DNA from: Rhypophila decipiens
Taxonomy: Eukaryota; Ascomycota; Sordariomycetes; Sordariales; Naviculisporaceae
Assembly: GCA_033297075.1 (NCBI GenBank)
Contig: MU858067.1
Location: forward strand, 282,004-346,003
Direction of reading: 5' to 3'
DNA length: 64,000 bases
Positions 50,380-61,324 of the stretch are shown piece after piece. The translations under genes were made by a program, and so were the position numbers. The notes beneath the pieces were generated by a model. It did no database searches, was not told the DNA's origin, and saw only the letters and a program-made list of their open reading frames with translations. The number at the start of each line of letters is the position of its first letter. Position 1 is the first letter of the stretch.

Positions 50380-53300
50380 ATGGTTGTCTCCTCTATGCAG
50401 CATCATACCCATCACCAACAGCAGGGTCCAGTTCCTCCTCACTTGCAGCATTCTCGGCCCTCGAGCATCGTGCATCAGCAGCACCATAGCCAGGCTTCCG
50501 CGCAGCACCAGCCGCACACCAGCTATTCGTCGAACCACTCGGTCTACCAGCAGCAATCGCAAGCGAATAGTGGCCCGGACGGTTTACCCTACTACGCGCA
50601 GCAAAGCCCTTACAGCACGCCTGGGGCGACGAGCGGATATACATCCGCAGGTATGATCACCAGCCCTTATCGTGTCTTGACTGAAGGTTCAGAATAACTC
50701 ATACAAAGGTCCAGATACCGGAGACATGATGGCCGCCACGATGCCCAGACCACAATACCCTCCAATGTCGTATCACACCCCTCAGTCAAATTCTCCTGCT
50801 TCTGTAGCCTCTCCTTCAGGACATGACCAGCAGCGCAGCCTCTACGGGCAAGCCCCCTCGCAATTACACCAGCAGTCGATGTACTATGGTGCTCAGCCAT
50901 CGCAATACTCGTCTATCTCAGCAGCGCAGGCGGCGTCTTCAGCATATGGGCAGCACCAGCAATCTCATCAGTCCATCGCTTCGCAACCCAGCATGATGAT
51001 GTCCCATGCGACTCCTCAGCACCAGATGAGCCAACATCCGACGCAACACTCGCAGGCTGGTATGAACGTCAGCCCTCGCCCGGGAAAGATTGAGACACAC
51101 AGCTTGAATCATCGGATATCAGGAGCTCCCGCTCCCGCCCAAGGCCCGTTGGGCGGGGCCGCGGCTAACCCCCCTCAGAACGGGACTCAACTTTCAACTC
51201 CCACCGGCTCAACTTCTGGCGTGAACCCTAATGCGGCTCCGGGGCCCATCCCTGCGACTACGCCTTTGGTCGTCCGACAAGATACAAACGGTGTTCAGTG
51301 GATTGCCTTCGAATACTCGCGCGACCGCGTCAAGATGGAATACACGATTCGCTGTGACGTGGAGTCGGTCAACCACGAAGAGCTGTCCCCCGAGTTCAAG
51401 ACAGAGAACTGTGTTTATCCCCGAGCGTGCTGTCCGAAAGAACAGTACAGAGGAAACCGCCTGCAGTACGAGACTGAGTGCAACACTGTGGGGTGGGCCC
51501 TTGCCCAGCTGAACCCGCCTCTTCGTGGCAAGAGAGGGTTGATTCAGCGCGCTGTCGATAGCTGGCGGAACAGCAACCAGGACCCTCGACTGAGGAGCCG
51601 TCGCGTCCGGAGAATGGCCAAAATGAACCACCGTAACAAGGCAGGCTCGGCAACTCCGCACCCGCCGCACATGGCTGGCCCGCCCAGCCAGGCCGGCATG
51701 TCAGCATCGACAAGTATTGGGTCAGGTGGAGGGGCAGCCATTGGAAAGCCGGGCATGAACAGCATGAGCTCGCAGATGCACCACCATCACGCCCACCAGG
51801 ACGGCAACGGTCAGGGAGGAGGAGACGAAGTCGGTATGTTTCACCAGATGGCCTAATGCGCGCGCCTTGTTGTGATTAAGTGTGATACCTTTTCAACCGC
51901 ATGTTTATTGGCTTCTTCTTTCTTTACTTGTCTTGGTTGTGTTATATTTGGATTTGGGAGTATCTTGTTTGCTTTTTCTTTGTTATATACCGGCTCGCGA
52001 ACCATCAGATCCCGAGCACCACTCACCTGGAGCGACACGGAATCTCTGGTACAAAAGAAAGATCTGTACATTACACTAGTCGCGTTTGCTGTTTAGTTCT
52101 GTTTTGCTGGTTTGCGGTCGTCGTTCAGTCGTCTGGCTGCAGGCAAACCTTTTGCATTGCCCGTCTTTTTCTGGCTTTGCACTGAACATCAGCATCGCTC
52201 ATCACATACCAACAACACCATCATTTTACCCAAGGGCCCATTTGGCTGTCTCTGACGTGGCTTTGAGGCCCGAAACTTTTCGGTCGACTGTACTGTACGA
52301 GATTTTCTCGTGTTCAGCACACAAGGTTGTTGCTGCGTTTGCTCTGGGCATGTCAGCCAGTTCTGTTATTGCGTGTTGTTATGCGTTTGTTGGGACCATC
52401 ACATTCTCAAGAGGGGGGCGTGTCGCATGGCCAGTTGAAGCGTCGTGCCTAATCGTGAAGCAACAATTTGCAAAGATGGCTGACCAGTTTGCTGTTAATT
52501 CTAGGCGACGGTGATTACATGGATGACCAGCATCACCACCACCACCAAGCGCCGTCCCAGTCCGGTTCCGATGACCGTCCGTCGCAAGTCTTTGGCGGCT
52601 ACGGCTCCTACCCCAACGGCGCACCACATGGCTCGTCCGCCATGCCTTCGATTCATGACACCCTGAGCGGCTCACCCACTGCCGGAAACAGTGCTGTTGC
52701 TGCCCGCCGTAACGCCGCCGGACGCGCTTCCCGAAGCGACGAGCCTGAGGACCTTTTCCCGGATATCCCCGAAGCAAAGAAGCGTAAATTCATTCTCGTT
52801 GAGGACAGCGACCGCCACAGCCGGCTCCGCGTCCGGGTAACGCTCGATACCGTCGATACTCGCGAGATTCCAGACAGCTTCCGCAAGGGCAGCAGTGTCT
52901 ATCCCCGCTCGTACTTTCCTCGTGAAATGCAGAGCCCCCCTCCCAGCGCAACTGGCAGCAAGTTCTTTACCGATGATGCGAGCGACATGGAGGATGACGG
53001 GACTACTGATACCGAAGGCCGTCGATCTGCTAGGGGAAAGTCCAACGCAAAGATGATGGTCAAGGTCCCGATGGGCGAAGGTCAAGACGGCGAAGTTGCG
53101 ATTCCACGGACCAGGAAGATGTTCCGAGGCAAGGAAGTTCGGCTAAATGACCTTGGTTATCGCATGGCGTGGCTGCAGAGTCGCGTCTTTGCTGGCCGAA
53201 CGGTCTTTTTGCAGCGCGCGTGTAAGTGTTTTTCCCCTTCTTTTGCTCACTATGATGAATGCCATTAACTTCTTTTGTGACCTCTAGTGGACTGTTACAG

Positions 53301-53433
53301 AAACAAGACAAGAAGCGCCATGGAATCGATCATGCAAGACGTCAAGACATCCGCACCACATTACGAAACCCGTGTCGGAAAACGCAAGTGGAATGAGCGC
53401 ATGCGTTTCGGTGAGAAGAAAGACGACGAATAA
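50380..53433 (+). CDS. Medusa/Acon-3-like developmental regulator with two DUF8032-type domains
   Basis: Four exons (50380-50650, 50709-51833, 52505-53221, 53288-53433) encode about 752 aa. Introns are 58, 671 and 66 nt; the frame is continuous. The start is uncertain: ATG 50380, ATG 50395, or an upstream exon spliced at 50401. The N-terminus is His/Gln/Ser-rich and disordered. Domain 1 (about aa 300-410) holds GVQWIAFEYSRDRVKMEYTI, CVYPRACCPKEQYRGNRL and RAVDSWRNSNQDPRLRSRRV. Domain 2 (about aa 560-740) has the parallel plan RKFILVEDSDRHSRLRVRVT, SSVYPRSYFP, NDLGYRMAWLQSRVFAGRTV and RALDCYRNKTRS, showing an internal duplication. I recall this pattern from fungal Medusa (MedA, Ren1, Acon-3) proteins, nuclear regulators of conidiation; the assignment rests on memory. 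The basic SRRVRRMAK stretch may be a nuclear localisation signal. Confidence 0.75.
51834..52504 (+). other. Unusually long intron (671 nt) with retention potential
   Basis: The donor GTATGT at 51834 and acceptor TTCTAG at 52504 restore the frame exactly (GDEVG to GDGDYMDD). If retained, translation runs seven residues (GMFHQMA) and stops at 51854-51856, giving a protein with domain 1 only. Most other introns in the window are 53-138 nt. The intron is T-rich and contains no evident gene. Confidence 0.7.
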
Positions 53434-55322
53434 AACCCTTTTTGTTTTGGGAGTCTTGATGTCACCATCCTTGCGTAGACCAAAAGGCTTCGCTACCCTC
53501 TCAAATGCTGGCCCTTTTTTTTTTTTTTTTACATCTCGCTCTGTATCTTCTCACACCTTTGTCTGGATTTGGCTTGGACCCTTTTTGCTTCTCGGCATCT
53601 TGTTGGCGACATTTGTTGGATCTTTGAAGATGGTTTGGCATGGCAATGGCAATGGCATAAACGCGGATTTCTCTTTTCCCATGGCGTCGATTTCCAGCTG
53701 CACGAAAGACCGTCGGTAGCATACGAGTTCACCCCCTTTTCAGGTAGTAATAGGGAGATGATGCGAACGCATTATTATCTGGAGTCACGGTTTCTCTTTT
53801 TATGGGGGTTCTACTGGTGGTATTACTACACAAGAGCTTTTAGAATGTCGGGAAAAAATTATCATGGTATCGGATGGTATGGTTTATGGTGGTAAGCCGG
53901 GCCGGGTGCTTGATGGCTTAGAGGGGTCAAACAAACAACCGGGGTTTTGGGTGTTGGGAAGGTTCTTGAAATTTTCTCCATGGACAAATATGGATGGGCG
54001 TGATGTAATTTTTATTTACTGGCACTGGGTAGAGGACGTCTTGCGCTTCTTCTTCTTTCTCTCTGCTCGAAAAAACTTGTATGTAAAAATGGGCAGTTAG
54101 TTGGTTGTTGTCGTTGGTAAAGGTCAAGATAGAGAGAGAGGTTGGATATAACTACATACATATGTATGGGTGGTGGGGGGGACTATTGATCAAGGCTTCC
54201 CAGAGCAGCAGAAGAAGCGGCGAACGAACGAACGAAAGAAAATAAAGCCATTTGATGTTTATTACTCGGGTATATGTGAGGAAAGCCGAGGGGGAAGGTG
54301 GGAGTTTTCGTGGTATCTTGTTTTCGATGAAGGTAGGTAGGTAATCTGGGACTTGCTGGATTTTGGAGAGTCGAGGGAGATTACATAGAAATATGAATAC
54401 AAACTTGTGTATACAAACAATTCCTCCTGTCTGTTACGTTTCCGAGATCTGAGTATCGGGTTGTGAGTTAGTTTTATTTCCTCCGGGTGCGGTGAGTACT
54501 TGCTGGTGGTTCATTCACAGTTTCTGCTCAGTACATGTCGCCGCTCTTGGTGGCTTGACGGCTTGACGGCGTGAGTTTTAACCTCCCGATACGGAATATC
54601 CCGACCGTTAAGCTTGTTGGCTCCAGCCGTTCAAGCACCACGGGCCGCTGTTTTGTAAACATTATTCACCGTTATGGCTGATATGGCCCGTGCTAGCTAG
54701 CTGACATCAGGCACGCACCGTCAAGGTTTGACTTTAATATCAACTACCGACATTGACCTCAACAGCAAACTCTTCGATCAACATCACATGTTGAGGACCC
54801 CCAGCAGCATTACTATCCAACAAGAGTAATATACAGCGGACTCTGGGTATCCAATGGTCATATTTCAGTCAACGTTGTTGTCCCCTGAGCCGAAAACCGT
54901 GGGGTAAAAGTCTTACGAAATTGCTCCTGAGCTTTACTCGATGCTATTTTCATACAAATATTCAAGTCTTGTAATCTTTTTTTCCCAACGTGCCTTTGGC
55001 CATTTTGAGAGGTACATGAAAATAGTTCATCCTAGGTAAGTTGGAACGTCGGTACAGATCAATAATCACAGTGCACACACGCATGGCATTAAAGGCTACG
55101 TGCAAAGAATAACAAATCTCACAGGAAGACATTATTACCGGCTATTCTAGCTATATCTACGTATAGCACATCGCCACTGTCAAAGTTCTTCCATGAAATC
55201 ATCGCAAATCCGTCTCTGTCTCGCCCAGCAAATCCCTTTATCGGATTCCTCCTAGTCTCGACCAGGCGTTTTAAGAACGAGTCCCTGAGGAATAGGAAAC
55301 AATCGCAACGGAGTTGTGGTTA
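53434..55322. other. Convergent intergenic region
   Basis: About 1.9 kb with no supported gene, between convergent stop codons. It holds a T16 run at 53515-53530, a (CGAA)n run at 54221-54235 and AGGTAGGTAGGTAAT near 54330. The first several hundred bases are T-rich and fit a long 3' untranslated region of the Medusa-like gene. Confidence 0.55.
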
Positions 55323-58008
55323 TTACTTCTTCCACTTCTTGTCGACGCTCTTCCAAAACTCAGCCTCATCAGCCAAGCGACTACTGGCCGATGGACGTCC
55401 AACTCCACCGGTCATCTTCTGACTGCTGGGTCGGATGTTTTCCGTGTCTCGTCCGGTCAGGGGAGTCTGCGGCGGTGTTGGGTTCACCAGCGCTGGACGA
55501 GCAGTTTCGACGACAGGACGTTCAGCAGCTGCCTCTGGCGAACTGCGAGCAACGTTCGAGCCGCTTGCGTTAGCACCACCCACTCCTGGGTTGGCACCTG
55601 AGCGAGCTTCCTCGAGTTTCAGGAGGGCAAGTGCTTTAGCCAAAACCTGAGCGAGAACCATGGGGTTGGCCTGCAGCAGTGTTTGCAAGTCGGTCGTGGC
55701 CAAATCGGCAAAGCTGATATTGGATGTAGACGAGTATCCAGCAGCTGCTGAGCCAGCGTTATCATCCTGGCCTCCGGCTTCATGAACATCTTCGCATGCC
55801 TTGGATGACTTGTGATCATCGGGAGGATTGTTCACAAGTTCAGTGTCAGATTCCTTGGTCATCTCACTTCCAGGAAGCTTGTCGGGCTCAACGGTAGGTC
55901 CTGAGGCTGCGTTCTCGATGGGTTCCTCGGGCATTTGCTTCTCCTCGGCCACTGTAACTCCCTGGGCAACGGCATCTCTGACGAGGTGGGAGATCTCGGA
56001 CTCAACCGCATGCGCTTGATGTGCCTTTTTGGCCGGAGGCTTCTTATTAGTTGCCAAGTCTACATTTGAGTCGTTAGAAATGACCCTCTTGCGCTTGTTC
56101 TCCAAGTGAGTTCGCGTGGCGGTCGCACCTTGATCGTTGCCCAGTTGAGTCTGCACGGTGGTTGCACCATTCTTGCCATTCAGTTGAGTTGGCATAGCAG
56201 TTATACCATCATTCTTGTCCTGATGGATCTGAGTGGCGGTTGCACCATGATCTTCCATTGGGACATCATTTCCAGGAGACTGTGAGCCAAGATTGGCCTC
56301 GTATCCGAGGGAAGTGATCCACTGAACGCCCAACTGCTGTATGGTGTCGTTTTCACGAAGCAGACCATCTTGGGTGGTACGAATGAGGCGCATGAAAGGG
56401 GCAATTTTGAGCTGAACGAACTCTGCAATCTCCTCTCCAGAGCCATCCGCGAAGTGGTGCGCAATACAAGCAGCGAGCCAGCGAGCGGGTCTGAGAAACC
56501 TCACGGCTTTATAGTCGTGGCGCGTCTCCCCAGGCAGAAGAGCAACTTGGTCGAACAGGTTGTGAATTTCAGCAAATGCGCGCTGCAGCTTGTTATATAC
56601 CGAATCGTCGAAGGCCTTCTCGTCGTCAACCCAGTATCGACACTTGACGCCATCTGGAACTGGAAGCCCAAGACCTTTGACCAAGATCTGAGAAATCGTA
56701 ATGCAAGAAGAACGGTACTCGATGGCGTCAAAGACGCGCTTGACTGTATCTTCCCGCGGATTCTCGGTCATTCTGACGTAGTCGAAGAGTTCCCGTGTGG
56801 TATACGCACCAGGTCTCTGCCAATCTCCGGGGCACGTCTGGGTCTCGATGCAGGCTAGGTAGCTGATATGGAAGAGCTGGGAGGCACGCGAGCCCCCAAA
56901 GACTTCACCCAGAAATGAGAAGCCATCATTCTCCTCATCAGCAGAGACACCTGTTCGGGTCCATCTAGCCTCCCACTTCTCAAGTGGAAAGCCATTGCGA
57001 GAGGCGTAAGTCTCTTGCCAGTTATCACTGTCGAAGACGAAGGAGTGCTTTCCCGCGAGATTACACAGGCGATGTTCCAAAGCCTCGTGAATCTTTCGGT
57101 GAAACTCGTGCAAGGAGCCGAGCTGTGTCGCCGAGGGCCGGATAGGCATCAAATCATCGTACTTGACGGCTTTCTTCTGATAGTCGGAGAGAAACGGTGA
57201 TCCCCGGGTGGTGTATAGCTTGATGATCCTATTCGCAAAGGCAGCGCCGCATGACTTCGCAATAAATTGCGAGACATGCGTAATATCACCGTTTGGACCG
57301 AGAAACAGAGAAGGGTTGCAAAGCCAGCCTCCGGTTAACGGGGACGGGGTCATGAGGATGACCGGGAGATGATCGTGCTTGACTGAATCTTGGATGACGG
57401 CACGAATCTTCTCCGTAGTCAAGTATGCCTTCTTTCCTGGCATGCCGCCGAACTCGATGACGACATCCTGCTCAGGCGTTGTAGGAGCGAAGATCATGAC
57501 TAAAAGGGAAGCGCCTTTCTTGTCGGCTTCTTGAGCTCGCTCACTGATGGACTTGAACAAGGTCTCGACGCATTCTTGAGAATCGGTGGGAAGGGCAGTG
57601 ATGTGATCCTTGTTGGCACCAAGGACCTTATTAACCATCTCTTCCGTATAGGAACCACCCTGCAGAGCGTGAGCAATGTCAAGGGAGCTAAGCCAAGTCT
57701 ATTCACGTAGAGTCAGTCAAGTGTACATTCAGGTGACGATAGGGTAAGGTTGAACTGACCTGGGATTTTCTGGTGCCGACACCATAGAACAGTGTCTTCC
57801 AAGCCAGAAAGTCGGCTACGATCCAACCATACATTTTCGGGTCGGAATACTCCTCGGGGACGGCGCAGATACCGAGGACTTCGCAGTTGGACTGAATGTC
57901 CGGTGGGTTATGGACAACTAGGGATGCCTCTGTGGCTCCAGCTCGAAGGACATCAACCCCAATGGATGTGAGATCGCCGCCGGGGGGCAGCGGGTGAGGT
58001 GCTGACAT
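55323..58008 (-). CDS. Uncharacterised fungal protein, 874 aa
   Basis: Two exons (58008-57760 and 57698-55323, with a 61-nt intron) encode 874 aa; the splice (KSQ to TWLSSLDIA) keeps the frame. The ATG at 58008 begins MSAPHPLPPGGDLTSIG. The first 460 or so residues look folded, with alternating strands and helices (SLLVMIFAPTT; LPVILMTPSPLTGGWLCNPS; AKSCGAAFANRIIKLY). This is somewhat like an alpha/beta hydrolase or caspase-like core, but I see no certain catalytic pair. After that the sequence is low-complexity: four imperfect GATAT/GITAM/GATTV/GATAT repeats (about aa 515-570), a KRKR cluster that could be a nuclear signal, acidic Ser/Pro-rich stretches, and a short basic end (KSVDKKWKK). 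I do not recognise the family. Confidence 0.75.
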
Positions 58009-59086
58009 CTTGATCACAGATGACCAGACACCACTGTTTTGATGGAGGAAGGTCAGCGAGGGTTCGGAGTGATGATTAGGATTTTGGGAGGACGTGCAAA
58101 TGAGAAGTTTTGGTGACAGATTGACGTACCAGGCAGTAGAGAAATCTTGTCAACTCGGTTGCTCGTGACGGTGGATCAGGCACAGGAAGGGAATAGAGAA
58201 TCGAGTTGAGGTTGTTTGGGCAGTGGGCAGTGGGCAGTGGGGTCAGAACAAGAGCTGTGCGGAAGTGCCGCTGAGCTATGTTGAATCAAAACAGAGGGAG
58301 AAATTTTCTCGGTGGTCTGTGGTCGATTGGGTTGTCAGGTGGTCAAGTCTGGGTTTCTGTCGAAGCTCGAAAGCTGCCAGAATTTTGTGGGTGGATGAGC
58401 CGCACCTGCTCCGGCAACCACGTCGGTCGCTCCTTCCCCAACCTACCCGCCGTCTACTTGACCACTCAAGCAAATGGCTGAACTCCGTAATATTTGCGTC
58501 GGCACTGGCACCTTTTCAGGTAAACAGAGTGTGAGTGAGCTCTTGCCCTAACGGAAGGGACGCCATGGGTGGTACCTTCCTCGTCGTCTCACCGAGAAGC
58601 TTCCCGAGCTCATGTGTTCTGGGCCAGAAGTGCTCGAAGCTTTCGCTACCGAAAGCACCTTGGGTGTAACTGAATATACCAAATCACGGTAGCCAATGCA
58701 GACACAAAAATAAGCTAGTAAGAGCAGCTACATGCCCTTAAAATTGTTCAAGGCCATAATAAGTTCTCCGATTGGAGTTTTGAAGTCTCTCGAGTCGTAA
58801 CAGAGAAGTAGTCTATGCGTTCCATTTACTGAGGAATGGGGTGCATCATCCGTCCAGAGCAGCGGAAAACCAAGTAAGGCAATACAGAGCCAGCTATACA
58901 CGAGAAGAGCAAAGGTTAGAATACACCCACCGATCCAGGGCCACTGGACAGTATGTCCTACCAGTGGTAGGACAACCAACAACTATGCCTTGAGGACTGT
59001 TTTTTGAAAACTAAAGACGAGCTGCGTGATGTGACTATGTACCGTGAAATATAAATAAAATTGTCCGCAAGGTGTCTCCTTTCCTC
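58009..59086. other. Intergenic: promoter of the 874-aa protein and 3' flank of the methyltransferase gene
   Basis: About 1.1 kb with no supported gene. A perfect three-copy GGGCAGT repeat lies at 58218-58238, about 210 bases upstream of the minus-strand ATG at 58008. Nothing else distinctive was seen. Confidence 0.55.
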
Positions 59087-60730
59087 TTATGAAGCACACC
59101 AACTTTCTCTCCGCTGAAAGACAAACAATGCCTCGTCTTTGCCGGCGAAACTCGGCAAAGGAATTTGGACTACCCGCTTCCAACCATCATTCTTGTGCTC
59201 GCGTTCCATGTACTCGTCCATAGCCATCCCCTTGAACCCTGTGTATCCGTTGTGATTCTGGGTGCCCACCACGGCGATGGTGTCGCCTGCGTAGGCGGCC
59301 AGCAGGGAGCGAGTAAACGCCCCGCCACCGTCTGCGCCAACGATGGGGTAGACTATCAAGAGAACTAAATCTTTTCCTCCTTTTGCTTTTGGCTTTGTTG
59401 TCGTGCTTATGGATGTTGATGTGGATGGAGGTTTCGATGTTTTCCTTCCCGGTGGTTTGGACTTTGGGTTGTTTAGGGCACTGGGACCGCCTACTGCCGT
59501 CGTACTCTTCTGAGAAGACAGCCATGTTGCCCCATCCGCTAGGACGGTCCCACCGCTGCTGTCATCCATGTGAGAGGAGGAAGAGGGCGGATCTTCTAAC
59601 CAGTTCACGCGCCACTCACTCTGCGCGCTGTCGACGGGGATCACCGAGAGGCCGTAGGACCGTAGCATCATGGTCCAGTAGCCGTTTCCGGAGCCGACGT
59701 CGGCGATGGTCCGCCCCGCGGCGAGGAGCTTGAGGGTGGTGAGGGCTTCGTGCGTCGGGATCGCGCAGCCGAAGTGGTGCATGAATATGGCTAGTAAGGG
59801 GTGAGATCTGTGGGGAGGCATGATCATTTTTGATGTTGATGCTGATCCTGCTTCGGGGGGTGGAGACGGCGCTGTTGTAGTCGATGGCTTATCTGATGAT
59901 AGTAATGGCGGTGATCCCGGAGAGGTCAACGGGGTAGTAGACGATGAAGAAGGAGAGGGAGACAATGGCAGTTTAGGTGAGGGTGTTTCACCTTTACCTA
60001 GGCCTTGGGGGAGTGGAGGAGGACCACACCATTCGAGAGCATGGCATGACCAGGCCCAGAAATCCAGATATGGATTACAGGGCAAACCGGCTTTGGTTTT
60101 TGGAATGGCGGCCAACTGAGCGTATAGCGGGTGACTGTTGTCGATGAACCGTTTGGAGATTATGTGGTTGGCCACTGCGGACCGAATGGATGAGCGTTTC
60201 GCATTGAAGGCAAATGATTTCAGTGCTGATGCTGTGGCCGTGGTTGGCAAAAATATCGAGATATACGAATCTATGTCCGCTACTGGGGGTGATGGGAGCT
60301 ATAAAGAGGTGAATGATTCAGCAAGTCGATGGCATTAAGCATATGGTTTTGGCTGGGAGGAACCACAACACTTTTGCTGAGGCTGGCCAAGAGCATGAAG
60401 AGGAAGAGTAGAGAAAAAGAAAGGAAAATCTCGTACCGGCCGTCGTTCACCGTTCTCTTCACTCCAGTACCAAGAATGCAGACCCTTGGCTCCTCCTTGT
60501 CCGAGAATCTGCTGCACTTGGGAGAGCTTCACACTAGTATTGGCGTAATATACATAGTCGTCTTCTTCGGGGATGGAAAACCATGTTTTTATGGCCGTCT
60601 CGAGGTCATTGTTGGTGCGTAAAGCCAGCATCACGGCATCGTGTCTCCCCCGGTCTTTGAGGCTGTGGCTCGGCCGGAATACCGGACTCCCAACGCAGCA
60701 CCGAATGGTCCCCTCATGGTTGCTTCCCAT
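59087..60730 (-). CDS. SAM-dependent methyltransferase-like protein
   Basis: Two exons (60730-60437 and 60298-59087, with a 138-nt intron, donor GTACGA) encode 501 aa; splicing joins ENGERRP to LPSPPVADIDSYISIF in frame. The N-terminal part (aa 1-98) has no known motif. The glycine-rich SAM-binding motif I, IADVGSGNGYW, is at about aa 296-306, followed by VIPVDS with the acidic residue expected to contact the ribose hydroxyls, and DLVLLIVYPIVGADGG as motif IV. A Ser/Pro/Thr-rich insert precedes motif I (about aa 190-260) and another lies between motifs II and IV. Cysteines and Trp in CNPYLDFWAWSCHALEWCG are a conserved-looking block upstream of the fold. The substrate is unknown. No signal peptide or membrane helix is seen, so it is probably cytosolic or nuclear. 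Confidence 0.75.
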
Positions 60731-61324
60731 TTTCTTCTGATTTAATGATAACTAGATGGGATACAAATTTGCATGTTCCAACTAAAACTGGCATGCTTTC
60801 TCCTCTCAGAGAGTCCAGTACAATTGGCAGCGTACTGAACATCAAGCTGAGGGACACAAAGACGATGATGGGTCGGCGATGACGTACATGTGGGTAGGAA
60901 CGCCGTTGGTTGGCCCGTGGCATTCTTCTTGGCATTTCTCGCTAGCTAGTCACCCGAAAGGGGTCGAAGGGTATGCATGTTTATTTCAACGGCAAGACAC
61001 AAGCTTGCCGTGGGAAAATGAGGATATTAGCCCGAAAGTAGCCAAGCTTGCCGTGGGAAAATGAGGATATTAGCCCGTGAAAGGCTATTTTACTAATAAC
61101 AGACGCTGGTCAAGGCAGATTCTGTACTTCACAGTTCCCTCGCGCATCGGCGAAACAAATAAATCAAGCATCTTGTATGATCGTGTCTTGTCGTACACCC
61201 ATCTATCCACGCTAAGTTGGCTCCATGTCAATACTGGGGGATCAAATCGCCCACAAAAATTGCGTTCGCTTGGACTCAGTTTCCATGATGAACGACCGCA
61301 AACTCATCACGAAACAGGTTCGCT
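60731..61324. other. Intergenic spacer with a direct duplication
   Basis: A 594-base region between the start of the methyltransferase gene and the stop of rpn5, both on the minus strand. It contains a perfect 34-base direct repeat (61001-61034 and 61044-61077) and the promoter of the methyltransferase gene. No gene is seen. Confidence 0.65.
61001..61077. repeat. Perfect 34-bp direct repeat, 43 bp apart
   Basis: Positions 61001-61034 and 61044-61077 are identical (start AAGCTTGCCGTGGG, end GATATTAGCCCG) and separated by nine bases. The identity suggests a recent duplication. Confidence 0.9.
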
